Notes: generated by a model not told the origin, from the letters alone. A DNA stretch of 64,000 nucleotides from JALYUS01 sp038231255 (GCA_038231255.1 JBBRLR010000010.1:1-64000); one strand, 5' to 3'; positions 9,120 through 20,453 are shown, numbered from the stretch's first letter. Translations and numbers: made by a program.

Positions 9120-9718
9120 ATGCATCCCACGCTTGATAGACGCAATCAGCGGATATATACCGGAATGTGGATTGCACTCGCGCTCGCGCTCGCCTTGTAC
9201 GTTATTGCTATCGAAGTCTTGCATGCTCCCCGTATTGTCGCCCTCCTTTTCGCGGTGTTACCCGGAATCACTGTGTTGGTGCTTTGTTGCAAGATCCGAC
9301 CAACCGGCTTCCGTGTAACCGGCTGCTTCCGTCTTAACAGCGGCGAAACGATCACGCGTACGATTCCGATGTATTTGCCAGACAAAAGCGATGATGAAAC
9401 GTTTCTCATTGCGGCGGGAGCGTTCCTGCAACAACTTCAGACGAGTGGACATCAGTTCCCTGAAGGTACTGGACGGCTAGTGGAACTACTCGGCAAACCG
9501 GATGCTGCTCACAAGCGACTCATTCTGCAAGGCGATTTTCAAATGGCTAACGGCGAAGTCGTGACCCGAACCGTGTCGTGTCGCCTCGCAACAAAGGTAG
9601 TGTTACGAACGCTCGCGACATTCGCGCAGCCATCGAGGATGAACTTCGCGCGGAGGGATTCCGATTCCCCGATGGAGTTGGCCAACTTGTCACGACAAAG
9701 GGCGCGATATATGCCTGA
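9120..9718 (+). pseudogene. Two-TM protein with duplicated C-terminal domain, frameshifted
   Basis: Unrecognised protein. From ATG 9120 (GGAG seven bases upstream) it has two membrane helices (MWIALALALALYVIAIEVL and IVALLFAVLPGITVLVLCC), then two copies of a domain of about 55 residues. Copy one runs FRLNSGETITRTIPMYLPDK to HQFPEGTGRLVELL; copy two runs DFQMANGEVVTRTVSCRLATK to FRFPDGVGQLVTTKG. A one-base deletion near 9594 shifts the frame inside copy two; restoring it gives GSVTNARDIRAAIEDELRAE and a TGA at 9716. The repeat alignment shows where the frame broke. Recent inactivation or sequencing error. Confidence 0.55.
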
Positions 9719-9810
9719 CGATACGGTTGTTGAGATACACTGTGGACATAACCGTGCCACCGCTACCGTCCGTCGCTTCGTGTCCCGTCACGATCCGCAC
9801 GTCTTTCCGC

Positions 9811-10266
9811 TCACGCGGCTTCCGCAGGGATGGGGCGGAACACGAGGCGATCTAAGGTGACGAAGTTGACGACCGCCGCCGCGATGATGCCGAGCGCGGC
9901 GGCGTAGAGGGCGGGGAGCACCAGGTGGGCGACGGTGAAGACGGAGAGATTGAGCAGCGCCGTCCCGGCGATCGAACCGTGGAAGGCGAGCCAGCAGCGA
10001 CCGAGCGTCTGCCGCGTCGTCGTTGCCCGCCAGGCGCGCCAGGTGATGTTGATGTGGAGGAGGAAGTTCACCTGCGCGGAGACGAAGAAGGCGACAATTT
10101 CCGCGACGATGGCATTCCAGCCATGCCCCGTGAGGATATGCAGCAGCGCGAGTTGGAGCACGGCCGATGTCCCGCCGACGCAGGCGAAGCGGATCGGGCA
10201 CGCCCGCGCGATCAGCCGCCCGCCCGCCCACTGCCCGAACGACGTGCGACGAAAAAACGCGGTCAT
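9811..10266 (-). CDS. GtrA-like membrane protein
   Basis: About 151 residues with four predicted membrane helices (IRFACVGGTSAVLQLALLHIL, IVAEIVAFFVSAQVNFLLH, LLNLSVFTVAHLVLPALYA, ALGIIAAAVVNFVTLDRLVF). This spacing and the NFLLHINITWRAW block are typical of the GtrA family, proposed to move polyprenyl-linked sugars across the membrane. It starts eight bases after the GT2 gene and is the last gene of the glycan operon, where flippase-like help fits. Confidence 0.85.
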   Translation of the reverse strand: MTAFFRRTSFGQWAGGRLIARACPIRFACVGGTSAVLQLALLHILTGHGWNAIVAEIVAFFVSAQVNFLLHINITWRAWRATTTRQTLGRCWLAFHGSIAGTALLNLSVFTVAHLVLPALYAAALGIIAAAVVNFVTLDRLVFRPIPAEAA

Positions 10267-10274
10267 GATCTAGT

Positions 10275-12455
10275 TCATCCCTTCTCGTTCGCGCTACCGC
10301 CCGCGAGCTGTGACGTAATTGCGGCCTCCGCATGGCCGGTCGTTGACAGCCCGTGCGAAGTCTTCTCCCAATAGAACGGCTTGGTAATCAGTTGCCAGAG
10401 CGCCTTGTAGGCGGCAATGCTCATCATCAGCCAGTACACCGGTATCAGTACGGCGGGCACAATCAGCCCGTAATAGCGGCGGCGCATCGCCGCCATCATG
10501 CAGGTGATCACAAAGTACAAATTGCCGAAGACCAGCGCGACGAAACTGATGATACTGAGCACACCGGAATACAGATCCGCGATGATCGCCGGGTGGAAGA
10601 CGAACCAGATGACCGATGTTGACCAGAGGATCGGGTTGATCAGCAGCACCGCGAACGATCCGCCCACCGTCGCCTGGACGCTCCAGAAGTCGCGCGTGCC
10701 CAGTTCGCGCCAAAGGCGGAGGGGGTGCCGGTTGTGGACCAGCCACGTCTGCATGTACCCCTTGATCCAGCGGGAGCGCTGACGGATCCAGTTACCGTAG
10801 CGCGTGTTCGCTTCCTCGAACGTCGTCGAGTCGAGGATCGCCGTGCGGTAGCCCAACTTGAAGAGCCGGATGCCGAGATCGGCGTCCTCCGTCACATTGT
10901 ACGGGTCCCACGCGCCCGCCTCGATCAGCCGCTCGGTGATGAAGAAGTTGGAGGTGCCACCGAGCGGGATCGGCGCTTTCGTGACGCCCAAGCCCGGCAG
11001 GAAAAGGTCGAACCACTGGCTGTATTCGAGCGTGAACCAACCGGTGAGCAGATTCTCGTACGGGTTGAAGTAGTTCAATTTCGCTTGGATGCAGGTCACA
11101 TCGTCCGGCGCGTTGCGGAAGGCAACGACGCACTTCTTCAATTGGTCGCTGTCCGGGATGTCCTCGGCGTCGTAGATGACCAGCAGATCCCCCGTCGCCT
11201 CGATCAGCCCGTAGTTGCATGCCTTCGGCTTGGTCTTCGGCTTGGCGTCGGGCACGCGGACGATCTTGAAGTACTCCGGCGGGCGGGCGGCGCGCACGGC
11301 GGCGGCGGTCTCCTCATCCTCCTCTTCGAGGAGAATCTTCACGTCCAGCTTGATCGCCGGGTAGTCCATATTGGCGATGGCGCGCAGCAGGACGGGCACA
11401 ATCGCCGCCTCGCGGTAGAGCGGTATGAGGATGGTGATCGTCGGCAACTCGTCGTCCACCAGCGACGCGACATCTTCCCGCGAGGCGTTCACCACGAGGT
11501 TCGTCGCGCCGCCTTGCAAGATCAGAAAGGTCTTGTAGATGGCGAACGAGGCGTAGATCGCGATAAAGACGATGTTCACCACCGCGAGCGTCGCGCGCCA
11601 ACTGAGGATCGCGCCAATGATGACCACGAGCAGCAGTGTGGCGAACCCGATCACTTGTCTGCGCTCGAAGGTGAGGTGCGCGCTGTTTTCCGCCTGGTCG
11701 CGTTGCAGCGCCATCGTGCTCTGGACGATATTCTCCGCGCGGTAGATTTGTCGCAGCGCCCAGTCAATATCCCGGTCGGTCGTCAGGGCGACATGCACGG
11801 CGCGCCCCGTTTCCTGGGCAATCACGTTGCGCGTCGCATCATCGAACAGGTCAACCATCGCGAGCGTGATCGTCGTTTCCGTCAATCCGACCGGGATCAC
11901 TCGGCGCTCGCGCAGGAACTGCTGCGGCAGGAGCGATGCGATGGCATCGGGAAACTGCTGCGTCCGCAGATTGACGACTGGCTTGGCGAGATAGCGCGAG
12001 ATCAGCAGCGCGAGGTTCCACGGGTTGATGTACGCCATCTGGATCACGGCCAGGCCGAGCGATGTGCCCGTCTGCGCCGCATAGAACGCCGCCTCCGCCA
12101 CCTGCTCCGCTGAAAGGGTGTCGCTCGCGACGAGGATTTCCGCCAGCGAGGTTGGAGCGGACGCCACCGCCTCGTCCGCGCCGAAGAACTCGTCCATCAT
12201 CGCATCGAGTTCGCCCGCCGAGACAGTGAGGACGCGCAGCGGTTTTGTTACGAGCGCTTCGAGGAACTCGCGCGACACCTCGGGGGCGTATGCATCGGAG
12301 ACCGCGATGAAATAGTCGCCGAACTCGCCGAGCGGCAGGACGCGAAATGCCCGCGCGAGCGGGGCGGAGATGGGACCAAGCCCGTCGGCGTCTACCGGGA
12401 CAGACGCGCGCTCTGGGAGATTTGTTTGCGTTGATACCATCGTGCCCTCGCTCAT
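10275..12455 (-). CDS. Membrane glycosyltransferase family 2 with N-terminal GspE-N (MshEN)-like domains
   Basis: 726 residues. Two N-terminal domains resemble the type II secretion GspE-N module (SAPLARAFRVLPLGEFGDYF; then TLSAEQVAEAAFYAAQTGTS and RERRVIPVGLTETTITLAMV), a layout known from NfrB-like proteins where they may bind c-di-GMP. Membrane helices follow (FATLLLVVIIGAILSW), then the GT2 catalytic domain with DAEDIPDSDQ, NVTEDADLG and the QxxRW motif in IRQRSRWIKGY, and more helices at the C-terminus. It probably polymerises or adds sugars at the inner membrane. Its start overlaps the stop of the GT-C gene as ATGA, so translation is coupled. Whether the N-terminal domains bind a nucleotide here is inference. 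Confidence 0.88.
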   Translation of the reverse strand: MSEGTMVSTQTNLPERASVPVDADGLGPISAPLARAFRVLPLGEFGDYFIAVSDAYAPEVSREFLEALVTKPLRVLTVSAGELDAMMDEFFGADEAVASAPTSLAEILVASDTLSAEQVAEAAFYAAQTGTSLGLAVIQMAYINPWNLALLISRYLAKPVVNLRTQQFPDAIASLLPQQFLRERRVIPVGLTETTITLAMVDLFDDATRNVIAQETGRAVHVALTTDRDIDWALRQIYRAENIVQSTMALQRDQAENSAHLTFERRQVIGFATLLLVVIIGAILSWRATLAVVNIVFIAIYASFAIYKTFLILQGGATNLVVNASREDVASLVDDELPTITILIPLYREAAIVPVLLRAIANMDYPAIKLDVKILLEEEDEETAAAVRAARPPEYFKIVRVPDAKPKTKPKACNYGLIEATGDLLVIYDAEDIPDSDQLKKCVVAFRNAPDDVTCIQAKLNYFNPYENLLTGWFTLEYSQWFDLFLPGLGVTKAPIPLGGTSNFFITERLIEAGAWDPYNVTEDADLGIRLFKLGYRTAILDSTTFEEANTRYGNWIRQRSRWIKGYMQTWLVHNRHPLRLWRELGTRDFWSVQATVGGSFAVLLINPILWSTSVIWFVFHPAIIADLYSGVLSIISFVALVFGNLYFVITCMMAAMRRRYYGLIVPAVLIPVYWLMMSIAAYKALWQLITKPFYWEKTSHGLSTTGHAEAAITSQLAGGSANEKG

Positions 12456-14179
12456 GCATTGCCGTCCTTCACGCGATGAAAAACGACAATTTCGCCATCG
12501 TCATAGATGCGTGCGAAGCCGGCGATTGCCCCATCGCGCACCACCGCGCGGTTCACGCGGTCGTTGCGGTATTCCCGCGAGGTCGGGCTGAGAGTGATGA
12601 CCGTCGTGATGGAGGACGGTACCGCCGCCAGCGCCGCCGTCCATCCCACCGGGTCGGATGAGTCTATGTACTCGTGGAGTGCGTGCCCGCCCTCGGTGTA
12701 GATGATTTTGCTCTGCGGCTGGAGTGTGTCATCCATGAGCGTGAGGCCGTCGTGCGGCTGACTCTTGAACCAGCGCGCCGCCGTATGGCTCGCCTGGGCA
12801 TTCAGCGCGCGGTCCTGCAATCGCCCTTCCGCCACGATCACCGGGCCGAGCGGCTCGAACAACTGGGCGACGCCGGAAATGAGGACGAGCGCAACGATGA
12901 TCGCCCCGCCGATACGCGCGTGGCGACCGAAGAAGCCAACGAACGCCGCAGCCATCAGCGCGATCAGCGGCGCGAGCGTCGCACCGTAACGGATGTTGAA
13001 GATGCCTCCCGGTTGCGCCGCGCGGGTAACAATCACGCTCTGGCTCGTCGTCAGCGCGAACACATAGAAGAGCAATGGCCCGAGCAGCATCGGATAGATC
13101 AGGGCAATCGGACGGCGGCGCATCCGCACTGCGGCAACGATGCCGCCAACCGCGATCAGCAGCGGCACGACGCCCGTAACCTCGAAAACTGCCGTCGCAT
13201 ACGTCAGCAGCGCATGCACGGGGTTCCCCCGCTCCGGTGGATGCCCGTTGATGGTAGGGATCACGCCGTTCGCCGCCAGATCGGCGACAATACGCGCTGA
13301 GGAGTACTCGCCCCGAAAAAACGCCAGTGGATCACCGAAGATCACCCAGTTGTAGATCAACCAGAGCGCGAGGGCGGAACAGGGAAGCAATGCATAGCAG
13401 ATGGCGACGGCCTGCACAGCGAGCCGGTCGCGCAGCCACCAGCCCGTCGCGATGAGAATTCCCAAACCTACGAGCACGCTGGTCATCCAGTTGTCGTAGC
13501 GGGACAGCATCCCGCAGGCCGCGAAAAAGGCGGCGGCGAAGAGCGCGTCGGGTTGCACCTCGCCACGCGGCAGCCCTTCGAGCACCCGCGCCGCCGCCGC
13601 GATGCAGAGGCAGGTGAATGTGAGCGCGGCCACTTCCAGGAGCGGTGTGACGTACAAGTAGACGACGTTCGGGGCGGCGAGGAAGACGAGCGCGGCGACC
13701 CACCCCATCGTCGCCCCGCCGAGTAGGACGCCCGTCCGATAGAGCGCCCCGACGGAAAGTTGCAGGAACACGCCGCCGAGCAGCGCGCCTGCCAGCCCGG
13801 AATGCCAGAGCGGGTCTATCCAGACAAGCGGAGTGAGCAGAAGCGACGGGAGCGGGAGCCAGACCGTGCCGAGTTGGCCAACACCCGGATTGAGGCTGTC
13901 TATCACACGGCGGGCGATCAACTCGTGCGAGAGGGCGTCCCCATAGGCGCGCAGCAGGCTGGCGTGCATCGCTCAGCTGACCGCAACGATCCAGACCGCC
14001 AGTGTCAGGAGGCGCAAGGGGCGTGGCACCACCGAGGTGAGGACGGCCGCGGGCGGCCGCCCCGCGCGGTGCGCATCGGTCGCACTTTGTTCCGGGTGCA
14101 TCGGCACGCGCCATGTGCGCGGCGGCATTGCAGTAATCGCATCTTCCGCCAACGCCGAATGAGCCATCGTTCTCGCCAT
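12452..14179 (-). pseudogene. GT-C type membrane glycosyltransferase with in-frame TGA near the N-terminus
   Basis: A polytopic dolichyl-phosphate-mannose-mannosyltransferase-like protein. From ATG 14179 the frame runs 68 codons, including a first membrane helix (LRLLTLAVWIVAVS), reaches TGA at 13973-13975, then continues in the same frame with AMHASLLRAYGDALSHELIARRVIDS, the usual start region of this family, and some ten more helices to 12452. Translation could restart at ATG 13969, two codons after the TGA, giving a 505-residue protein lacking the first helix. The stop overlaps the GT2 start. Either a nonsense mutation, a sequencing error, or genuine re-initiation; UGA recoding is unlikely without other signals. 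The substrate is unknown. Confidence 0.7.
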
Positions 14180-14432
14180 CGTATCCCCCACTGCGCCACC
14201 GGACGGAGATGAGTGTACAAAATAGCCCTATGCGGTAACTGTATACATCAGTCCATCATTTACAACGTATCCTGTGGTGATTTGTGACGAATTGTTCAGG
14301 TCAGTCGCGTTTTCGTCTATCGTACGGAGATGCATGTGCGCCATGCGTCGCCGATGAACGGGGGCGCCAACGAACCGGCATCGGGCAAGAAATGAGCGTG
14401 AACGCGTAGGAATAGCGGTATACTGACGCACG

Positions 14433-15518
14433 ATGACACACTTGGATATCGCACACGTGCGGCTACACAACCACCATATTGCAGGGACGAAACTCGCCGC
14501 GCCCGATGCGGTCGTGCGGTGGATGGGCGCTGTTCAGTCCCAGGATTACGCGGGCGCGAAATGGGCGGTCGGCCAGCGCATGCACGACACGACCGACGCC
14601 GCCCTAGACCGGGCATTCGCCGACGGGGCGATCCTTCGCATCCATATGATGCGGCCCACCTGGCATTTCGTCGTTCCCGCCGATATTCGCTGGCTGCTGG
14701 CGCTCACGGCCCCGCGCGTCAATGCCACCAATGCCTATCACTACCGGAAACACGGCCTCGACGATGCCACATTTACCCGCAGCAACGCCGCGCTGACGAA
14801 CGCCCTGCGGGGCGGGGCGCAGCGGACCCGCACCGAACTCGCGTCCGTGCTGCAACAGGCCGACATCGCGACAAACGACCTACGGCTCGGCCTCATCATG
14901 ATGCGCGCCGAACTGGACGGCGTTGTGTGCAGCGGCGCGCGGCGCGGCAAACAATTCACCTACGCCCTGCTCGATGAGCGCGCGCCGCACGCCAAAACGT
15001 TGGCACGCGACGAAGCCCTGGCGGAACTCACCCGGCGTTACATGACGAGCCACGGCCCGGCGACCGTGCAGGATTTCGTCTGGTGGTCGGGACTGACGAT
15101 GACCGACGCGAAAGCCGGGCTCGAAATGGTAAAATCCCAACTGCTGCATGAGGTTGTGGACGACCGGACGTATTGGTTCACCGCGTCCGCGCCAATCGAG
15201 AGAAATCCATCACCGACCGCCTTCCTGCTGCCGTATTTCGATGAGTACACCGTCGGCTATACCGACCGGAGCGCCATTCTCGATGCGCCGCCCGCCGAAA
15301 ATGTTGATTCACGGAACAGTCTCCTCCTCAATCCCGTGATGATTATTAACGGTCGGGTGATCGGCACCTGGAAGCGCAGGCTCAAGAAGGACGCGGCAAT
15401 CATCGAAGCAATCCCCTTCGCGCCGCTCGGCGCCGCAGCAGTGCTGGCCCTCGAAGTCGCGGCAGCGCGCTACGGCCAGTTTATCGGTGTGCCTGTCACG
15501 CTGCGGCTTGGCCGATAG
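14433..15518 (+). CDS. Winged-helix DNA-binding protein, AlkZ/YcaQ-like (HTH_42 family)
   Basis: 361 residues of the winged helix DNA-binding domain family that includes the DNA glycosylases AlkZ and YcaQ, which remove interstrand crosslinks and bulky alkylated bases. The N-terminal block DAVVRWMGAVQSQDYAGAKW contains the QSQ sequence at the position of the glycosylase QxQ catalytic motif. RPTWHFVVPADIRWLLAL and the C-terminal LLLNPVMIINGRVIGTWKR are family landmarks. It is a single gene with intergenic DNA on both sides. Assignment to the family is firm; glycosylase activity is inferred. Confidence 0.75.
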   Translation: MTHLDIAHVRLHNHHIAGTKLAAPDAVVRWMGAVQSQDYAGAKWAVGQRMHDTTDAALDRAFADGAILRIHMMRPTWHFVVPADIRWLLALTAPRVNATNAYHYRKHGLDDATFTRSNAALTNALRGGAQRTRTELASVLQQADIATNDLRLGLIMMRAELDGVVCSGARRGKQFTYALLDERAPHAKTLARDEALAELTRRYMTSHGPATVQDFVWWSGLTMTDAKAGLEMVKSQLLHEVVDDRTYWFTASAPIERNPSPTAFLLPYFDEYTVGYTDRSAILDAPPAENVDSRNSLLLNPVMIINGRVIGTWKRRLKKDAAIIEAIPFAPLGAAAVLALEVAAARYGQFIGVPVTLRLGR

Positions 15519-15618
15519 CAACACCAGAAGAGATGTTATGCCGGTCGACACTGCCGCCTTTCTCCGGCTATAGTGACGCTCTCAGCGGCGAAGGGCGCAT
15601 CCACGCCAAGGGGGAGAG

Positions 15619-17256
<1,638 letters not shown>

Positions 17257-17265
17257 CGACCTGCC

Positions 17266-19491
17266 CTAATCCGTAGCCCGCGCGCCCTTAGAGATGATCG
17301 GCGTATCGCGGCGGACTTCGTAGATGTCGCGGATTTGCTCGAAGCGCTGGAGGATGCGGCTGAGGGCTTCGACGCCCGCCACCTCGACGGTCAGGCGCAT
17401 CGTCACCGTGCGGTCGGGGTGAGTGTGGCTGTTGATCGAGAGCAGATTGATCTTCTCGTCCGCCGCCATGCTGGACACATCGCGCATCAGGCCGACACGA
17501 TCCCACGCCTCCAGCCGCACGCCGACGGGATACGCCTGGCTCTGCGTCGTACCTCCCCACGAGACGGGCACGAGCCGCTCCTGCTCCGGTTCCTTGACGA
17601 CATTCGGGCAGTCGGTGCGGTGGACGGTGATGCCCTTGCCGCGCGTCACGTAGCCGATGATCTTGTCGCCCGGCACGGGCTTGCAGCAGGGCGCGAGCCG
17701 CGTCAGCATATCGCCGACGCCCATCACCTCGATACCGGAGGACGAACTGGCGGGGCGGGGCGTGGCCTCGGTCGGCGGCAGGGCGATCACCTGCTCGACG
17801 GGATTGAGCGCCGAGACTTGCTGCGCGATCTGCTGCGTCGTCACCGCGCCGTAGCCGATAGCGGCGAGGAAGTCGTCGAGGCGGTTGTAGCGCGTGAACT
17901 GCTTGGCGATCTCGTCCAGTTTCATCTCGACACCGAGCCGCTTCAGCTCCTTTTCCAGCATGTCCCGGCCCTGGGCGATATTTTGGTCGCGCTGCTGGCG
18001 GCGGAACCATTGGCGGATCTTCTCGCGCGCCTGCGCCGTATGCACGTAGCCGGACGAGGTGAGCAGCCAGTCCCGGCTCGGCCCGACCTTCGCGCGCGAG
18101 GTCATGATCTTGATCATCTCGCCATTTTGCAGCTTATAGTCGAGCGGCACGAGCCGGTCGTTGACCATCGCGCCGACGCAGGTATGGCCGACATCCGAGT
18201 GGATGCGGTAGGCGAAATCCACCGGCGTCGAACCGGCAGGCAACTCGATGATGTCCCCGGCGGGCGTGAAGACGTAGAGCATCTCCTGGAAGACATCGCT
18301 CTTCAGCGTTTCGACAAATGCTTGCGCGTCCACCACCTCGTCGCGCCAGTCCATCAGTTGCCGCAGCCACGCGACGCGCGCCTCCAGCCCGGCGTCCCGC
18401 TTGCCGCCCTCTTTGTAGCGCCAGTGCGACGCGATGCCGTACTCGGCGGCAATATGCATCTCCTTGGTGCGGATCTGCACCTCGACCGGGCGGGCGTCGA
18501 GGGCACGGACTGCGGTATGGAGGGACTGGTACATACTCTCCTTCGGGGAGGCGATGTAGTCGTCGAACTCGCCGGGGATCGGCCGCCACATTGTGTGGAT
18601 GATGCCAAGGGCGGCGTAGCAATCCTTCAGTTCCGGCACGATCACGCGGATGGCGATCGCGTCGTAGATCTCTTCGAGCGTCCGGCGCTTCTGATCCATC
18701 TTCCGGGCGATGGACCAGAGGTGCTTGGCCCGGCCGTAGACCTCGGCCGGGATGCCCGCCGCGCCGAGCGCTTCTTTCAGCGTCTCGATCACCCGGTTGA
18801 TATAGGCGGTGCGATTGCCGCCCTGCGCTTCGAGCGAGGCGTCAATCGTGCGGTAGCGGTCCGGTTCGAGCGTCCGGAAGGCGAGGTCTTCCAACTCGCT
18901 CTTGATCTGCCAGATACCGAGCCGGTTCGCCAGCGGCGCGTAGATTTCCAGCGTCTCCTGGGCATTCGCCATCTGCGAGCGTTCGGACATCGCGGCGATT
19001 GTGCGCATGTTGTGCAGGCGATCCGCCAGTTTGATCAGCACCACCCGCACATCATCCGCCATCGCGAGGAACATCTTGCGCAGGCTTTCCGCCTTCGAGG
19101 AATCTTCCTTGCCCGCCGTCCATTCGATCCGCTCGAGTTTCGTGACACCGTCCACCAGCCGAACGACCTTCTCGCCGAACTGATTGCGGATGTTGTCGAG
19201 CGTGATCGTCGTGTCTTCGGGCACGTCATGGAGCAGGGCGGCGGCAATCGTCTCGGCGTCCATCTGCATATCGGCGAGGATCGTCGCGACCGCCACGGGA
19301 TGCGTGATGTACGCCTCGCCCGACTTGCGCTCCACCCCGGCGTGTGCATCCGCCGCCATCGGGTAGGCGCGCGCGACAAGCGAAAGATCGGAGACGCCCA
19401 TGCCCGCGCCCTGCAACTGCGCTTCGAGCGGCAGGAAGTACGTCATATCGGTGGGTGGATGTACCGAAGAAACGGCGGGAGCGGTAGCCAT
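17266..19491 (-). CDS. rel: Bifunctional (p)ppGpp synthetase/hydrolase (RelA/SpoT family)
   Basis: 741 residues, full length for Rel. Makes and degrades the stringent-response alarmone in the cytosol. An HD hydrolase domain (HPVAVATILADMQM, AALLHDVPEDTTI) is followed by the synthetase domain (KHLWSIARKMDQK, YDAIAIRVIVPELKDCYA, ESMYQSLHTAV), a TGS domain (YVFTPAGDIIELPAGSTP), and a C-terminal ACT domain (VEVAGVEALSRILQRFEQI). The HD residues are retained, so both activities are expected. ATG 19491 is the first in-frame start after the promoter region. It is monocistronic and convergent with the monooxygenase. Confidence 0.95.
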   Translation of the reverse strand: MATAPAVSSVHPPTDMTYFLPLEAQLQGAGMGVSDLSLVARAYPMAADAHAGVERKSGEAYITHPVAVATILADMQMDAETIAAALLHDVPEDTTITLDNIRNQFGEKVVRLVDGVTKLERIEWTAGKEDSSKAESLRKMFLAMADDVRVVLIKLADRLHNMRTIAAMSERSQMANAQETLEIYAPLANRLGIWQIKSELEDLAFRTLEPDRYRTIDASLEAQGGNRTAYINRVIETLKEALGAAGIPAEVYGRAKHLWSIARKMDQKRRTLEEIYDAIAIRVIVPELKDCYAALGIIHTMWRPIPGEFDDYIASPKESMYQSLHTAVRALDARPVEVQIRTKEMHIAAEYGIASHWRYKEGGKRDAGLEARVAWLRQLMDWRDEVVDAQAFVETLKSDVFQEMLYVFTPAGDIIELPAGSTPVDFAYRIHSDVGHTCVGAMVNDRLVPLDYKLQNGEMIKIMTSRAKVGPSRDWLLTSSGYVHTAQAREKIRQWFRRQQRDQNIAQGRDMLEKELKRLGVEMKLDEIAKQFTRYNRLDDFLAAIGYGAVTTQQIAQQVSALNPVEQVIALPPTEATPRPASSSSGIEVMGVGDMLTRLAPCCKPVPGDKIIGYVTRGKGITVHRTDCPNVVKEPEQERLVPVSWGGTTQSQAYPVGVRLEAWDRVGLMRDVSSMAADEKINLLSINSHTHPDRTVTMRLTVEVAGVEALSRILQRFEQIRDIYEVRRDTPIISKGARATD

Positions 19492-19762
19492 TCGTGCGTG
19501 TCACCTTTTCCTGTTGTGTGCAGTGTATTGCCGAGGTCAGGCGGGGCCGTTCCGCCCTCCTGAAAAGTATAACACACGGCGAATACGCCTTGTTCCTGGT
19601 TCTTACTATGCTACCGTAGCGGTTCCAAGGCAAAACCCTCGGGATCATATGATCCCCTGCACTAAACAACTGTTGACCGATTACAGATCTCTGTGAGGCG
19701 CTGCCTAACGCAATCACTGAGTGGACAATCATGCGGCAACGCTGTATGCTCAATCGGAAGAC
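19492..19762. other. Intergenic space between rel and the toxin-antitoxin pair
   Basis: Divergent promoter region. No gene, repeat or stable hairpin is evident before the operator-like palindrome at 19763; it presumably holds the rel promoter. Confidence 0.5.
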
Positions 19763-19778
19763 GTACAGATATTTGTAC
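19763..19778. promoter_or_regulatory. Palindromic operator of the toxin-antitoxin operon
   Basis: GTACAGATATTTGTAC, an inverted repeat 27 bases upstream of the antitoxin start. Phd/YefM antitoxins repress their own operon through such palindromes (family knowledge); binding here is inferred. Confidence 0.5.
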
Positions 19779-19805
19779 AGAACATTGCAATAAAGGAGCA
19801 CGATC

Positions 19806-20078
19806 ATGGTTGCGACGCTCTCGATGGCCGAAGCGCGCGAGCAATTCACCCGGTTGCCGGAGCAATTCGAGCAAGAACCGGAACTGACCGTACAAGTGAC
19901 GCGACACGGGCGGCCGGTGATGGCGGTGCTTTCGTGGGAACTCTATGAGTCAATCACAGAGACACTGGAAATTCTCGGCGATCCGGAACTGATGGCAGCG
20001 TTGCGTCAGAGTGCTCAGGAGATCGCGCGCGGCGAAACCATTCCTTGGGAAACCGTCAAGGTCGAGCTCGGCGTGTGA
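19806..20078 (+). CDS. Phd/YefM-family antitoxin
   Basis: 90 residues. The N-terminal Phd/YefM DNA-binding fold begins MVATLSMAEAREQFTRLPEQ and continues VTRHGRPVMAVLSWELYESI, the typical block. The C-terminal part (DPELMAALRQSAQEIARGET) would wrap and neutralise the toxin and autorepress the operon. AAAGGAG seven bases before ATG 19806. Its stop overlaps the toxin GTG start by four bases (GTGTGA). Confidence 0.9.
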   Translation: MVATLSMAEAREQFTRLPEQFEQEPELTVQVTRHGRPVMAVLSWELYESITETLEILGDPELMAALRQSAQEIARGETIPWETVKVELGV

Positions 20079-20425
20079 ATCTCACATGGCAGATTATCCT
20101 TACCCCGATGGCGCGGGCACAGATTCGTGCGATCACCGACGTGCGGGTACGGAAAGCGGTTATCGCGCGCATTGATGATCTCACGCACGAACCGGAGCAG
20201 CGCGGGAAGCCGCTCTTCGAGGAACTCGCCGGTCATTACTCCGTTCGTGCGGACGGGCAACGCTATCGCATCATTTATCAACTCGACAATCAAACAGTGA
20301 TTGTCCATGTCGTCGCTATCGGTAGACGCAAGCAAGGTAATAAGAACGACATCTATACGTTAGCGCGGCGGCTATTCCGTCAAGGGTTACTCGCCCCTGA
20401 CCTACCCACGGATGAAGAAGGCTGA
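20075..20425 (+). CDS. RelE/ParE-superfamily toxin
   Basis: About 116 residues. The sequence LTPMARAQIRAITDVRVRKA and HYSVRADGQRYRIIYQLDNQ matches the RelE/ParE toxin fold; VIVHVVAIGRRKQ is the usual last strand. RelE-type toxins cleave mRNA in the ribosome, ParE-type poison gyrase; the sequence alone does not decide, but a Phd/YefM partner favours the mRNase type. Start GTG 20075 overlaps the antitoxin stop. The C-terminus is extended by about 25 residues beyond the usual length. Confidence 0.85.
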   Translation: MNLTWQIILTPMARAQIRAITDVRVRKAVIARIDDLTHEPEQRGKPLFEELAGHYSVRADGQRYRIIYQLDNQTVIVHVVAIGRRKQGNKNDIYTLARRLFRQGLLAPDLPTDEEG

Positions 20426-20453
20426 CTGCGCACGAGCGAAAGGGAACGAGCCG

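Noticed and set aside
10725..12113. 462-codon plus-strand frame opposite the GT2 gene
   Set aside because: Antisense shadow; composition dominated by R, V, D and H without motifs.
13973..13975. Selenocysteine or recoded UGA
   Set aside because: No SECIS-like hairpin or catalytic context is visible, and the position is in a membrane helix; a mutation or sequencing error is simpler.
17335..19563. 742-codon plus-strand frame opposite rel
   Set aside because: Shadow of the Rel reading frame caused by high GC; no recognisable domain, and the minus strand encodes all Rel domains.
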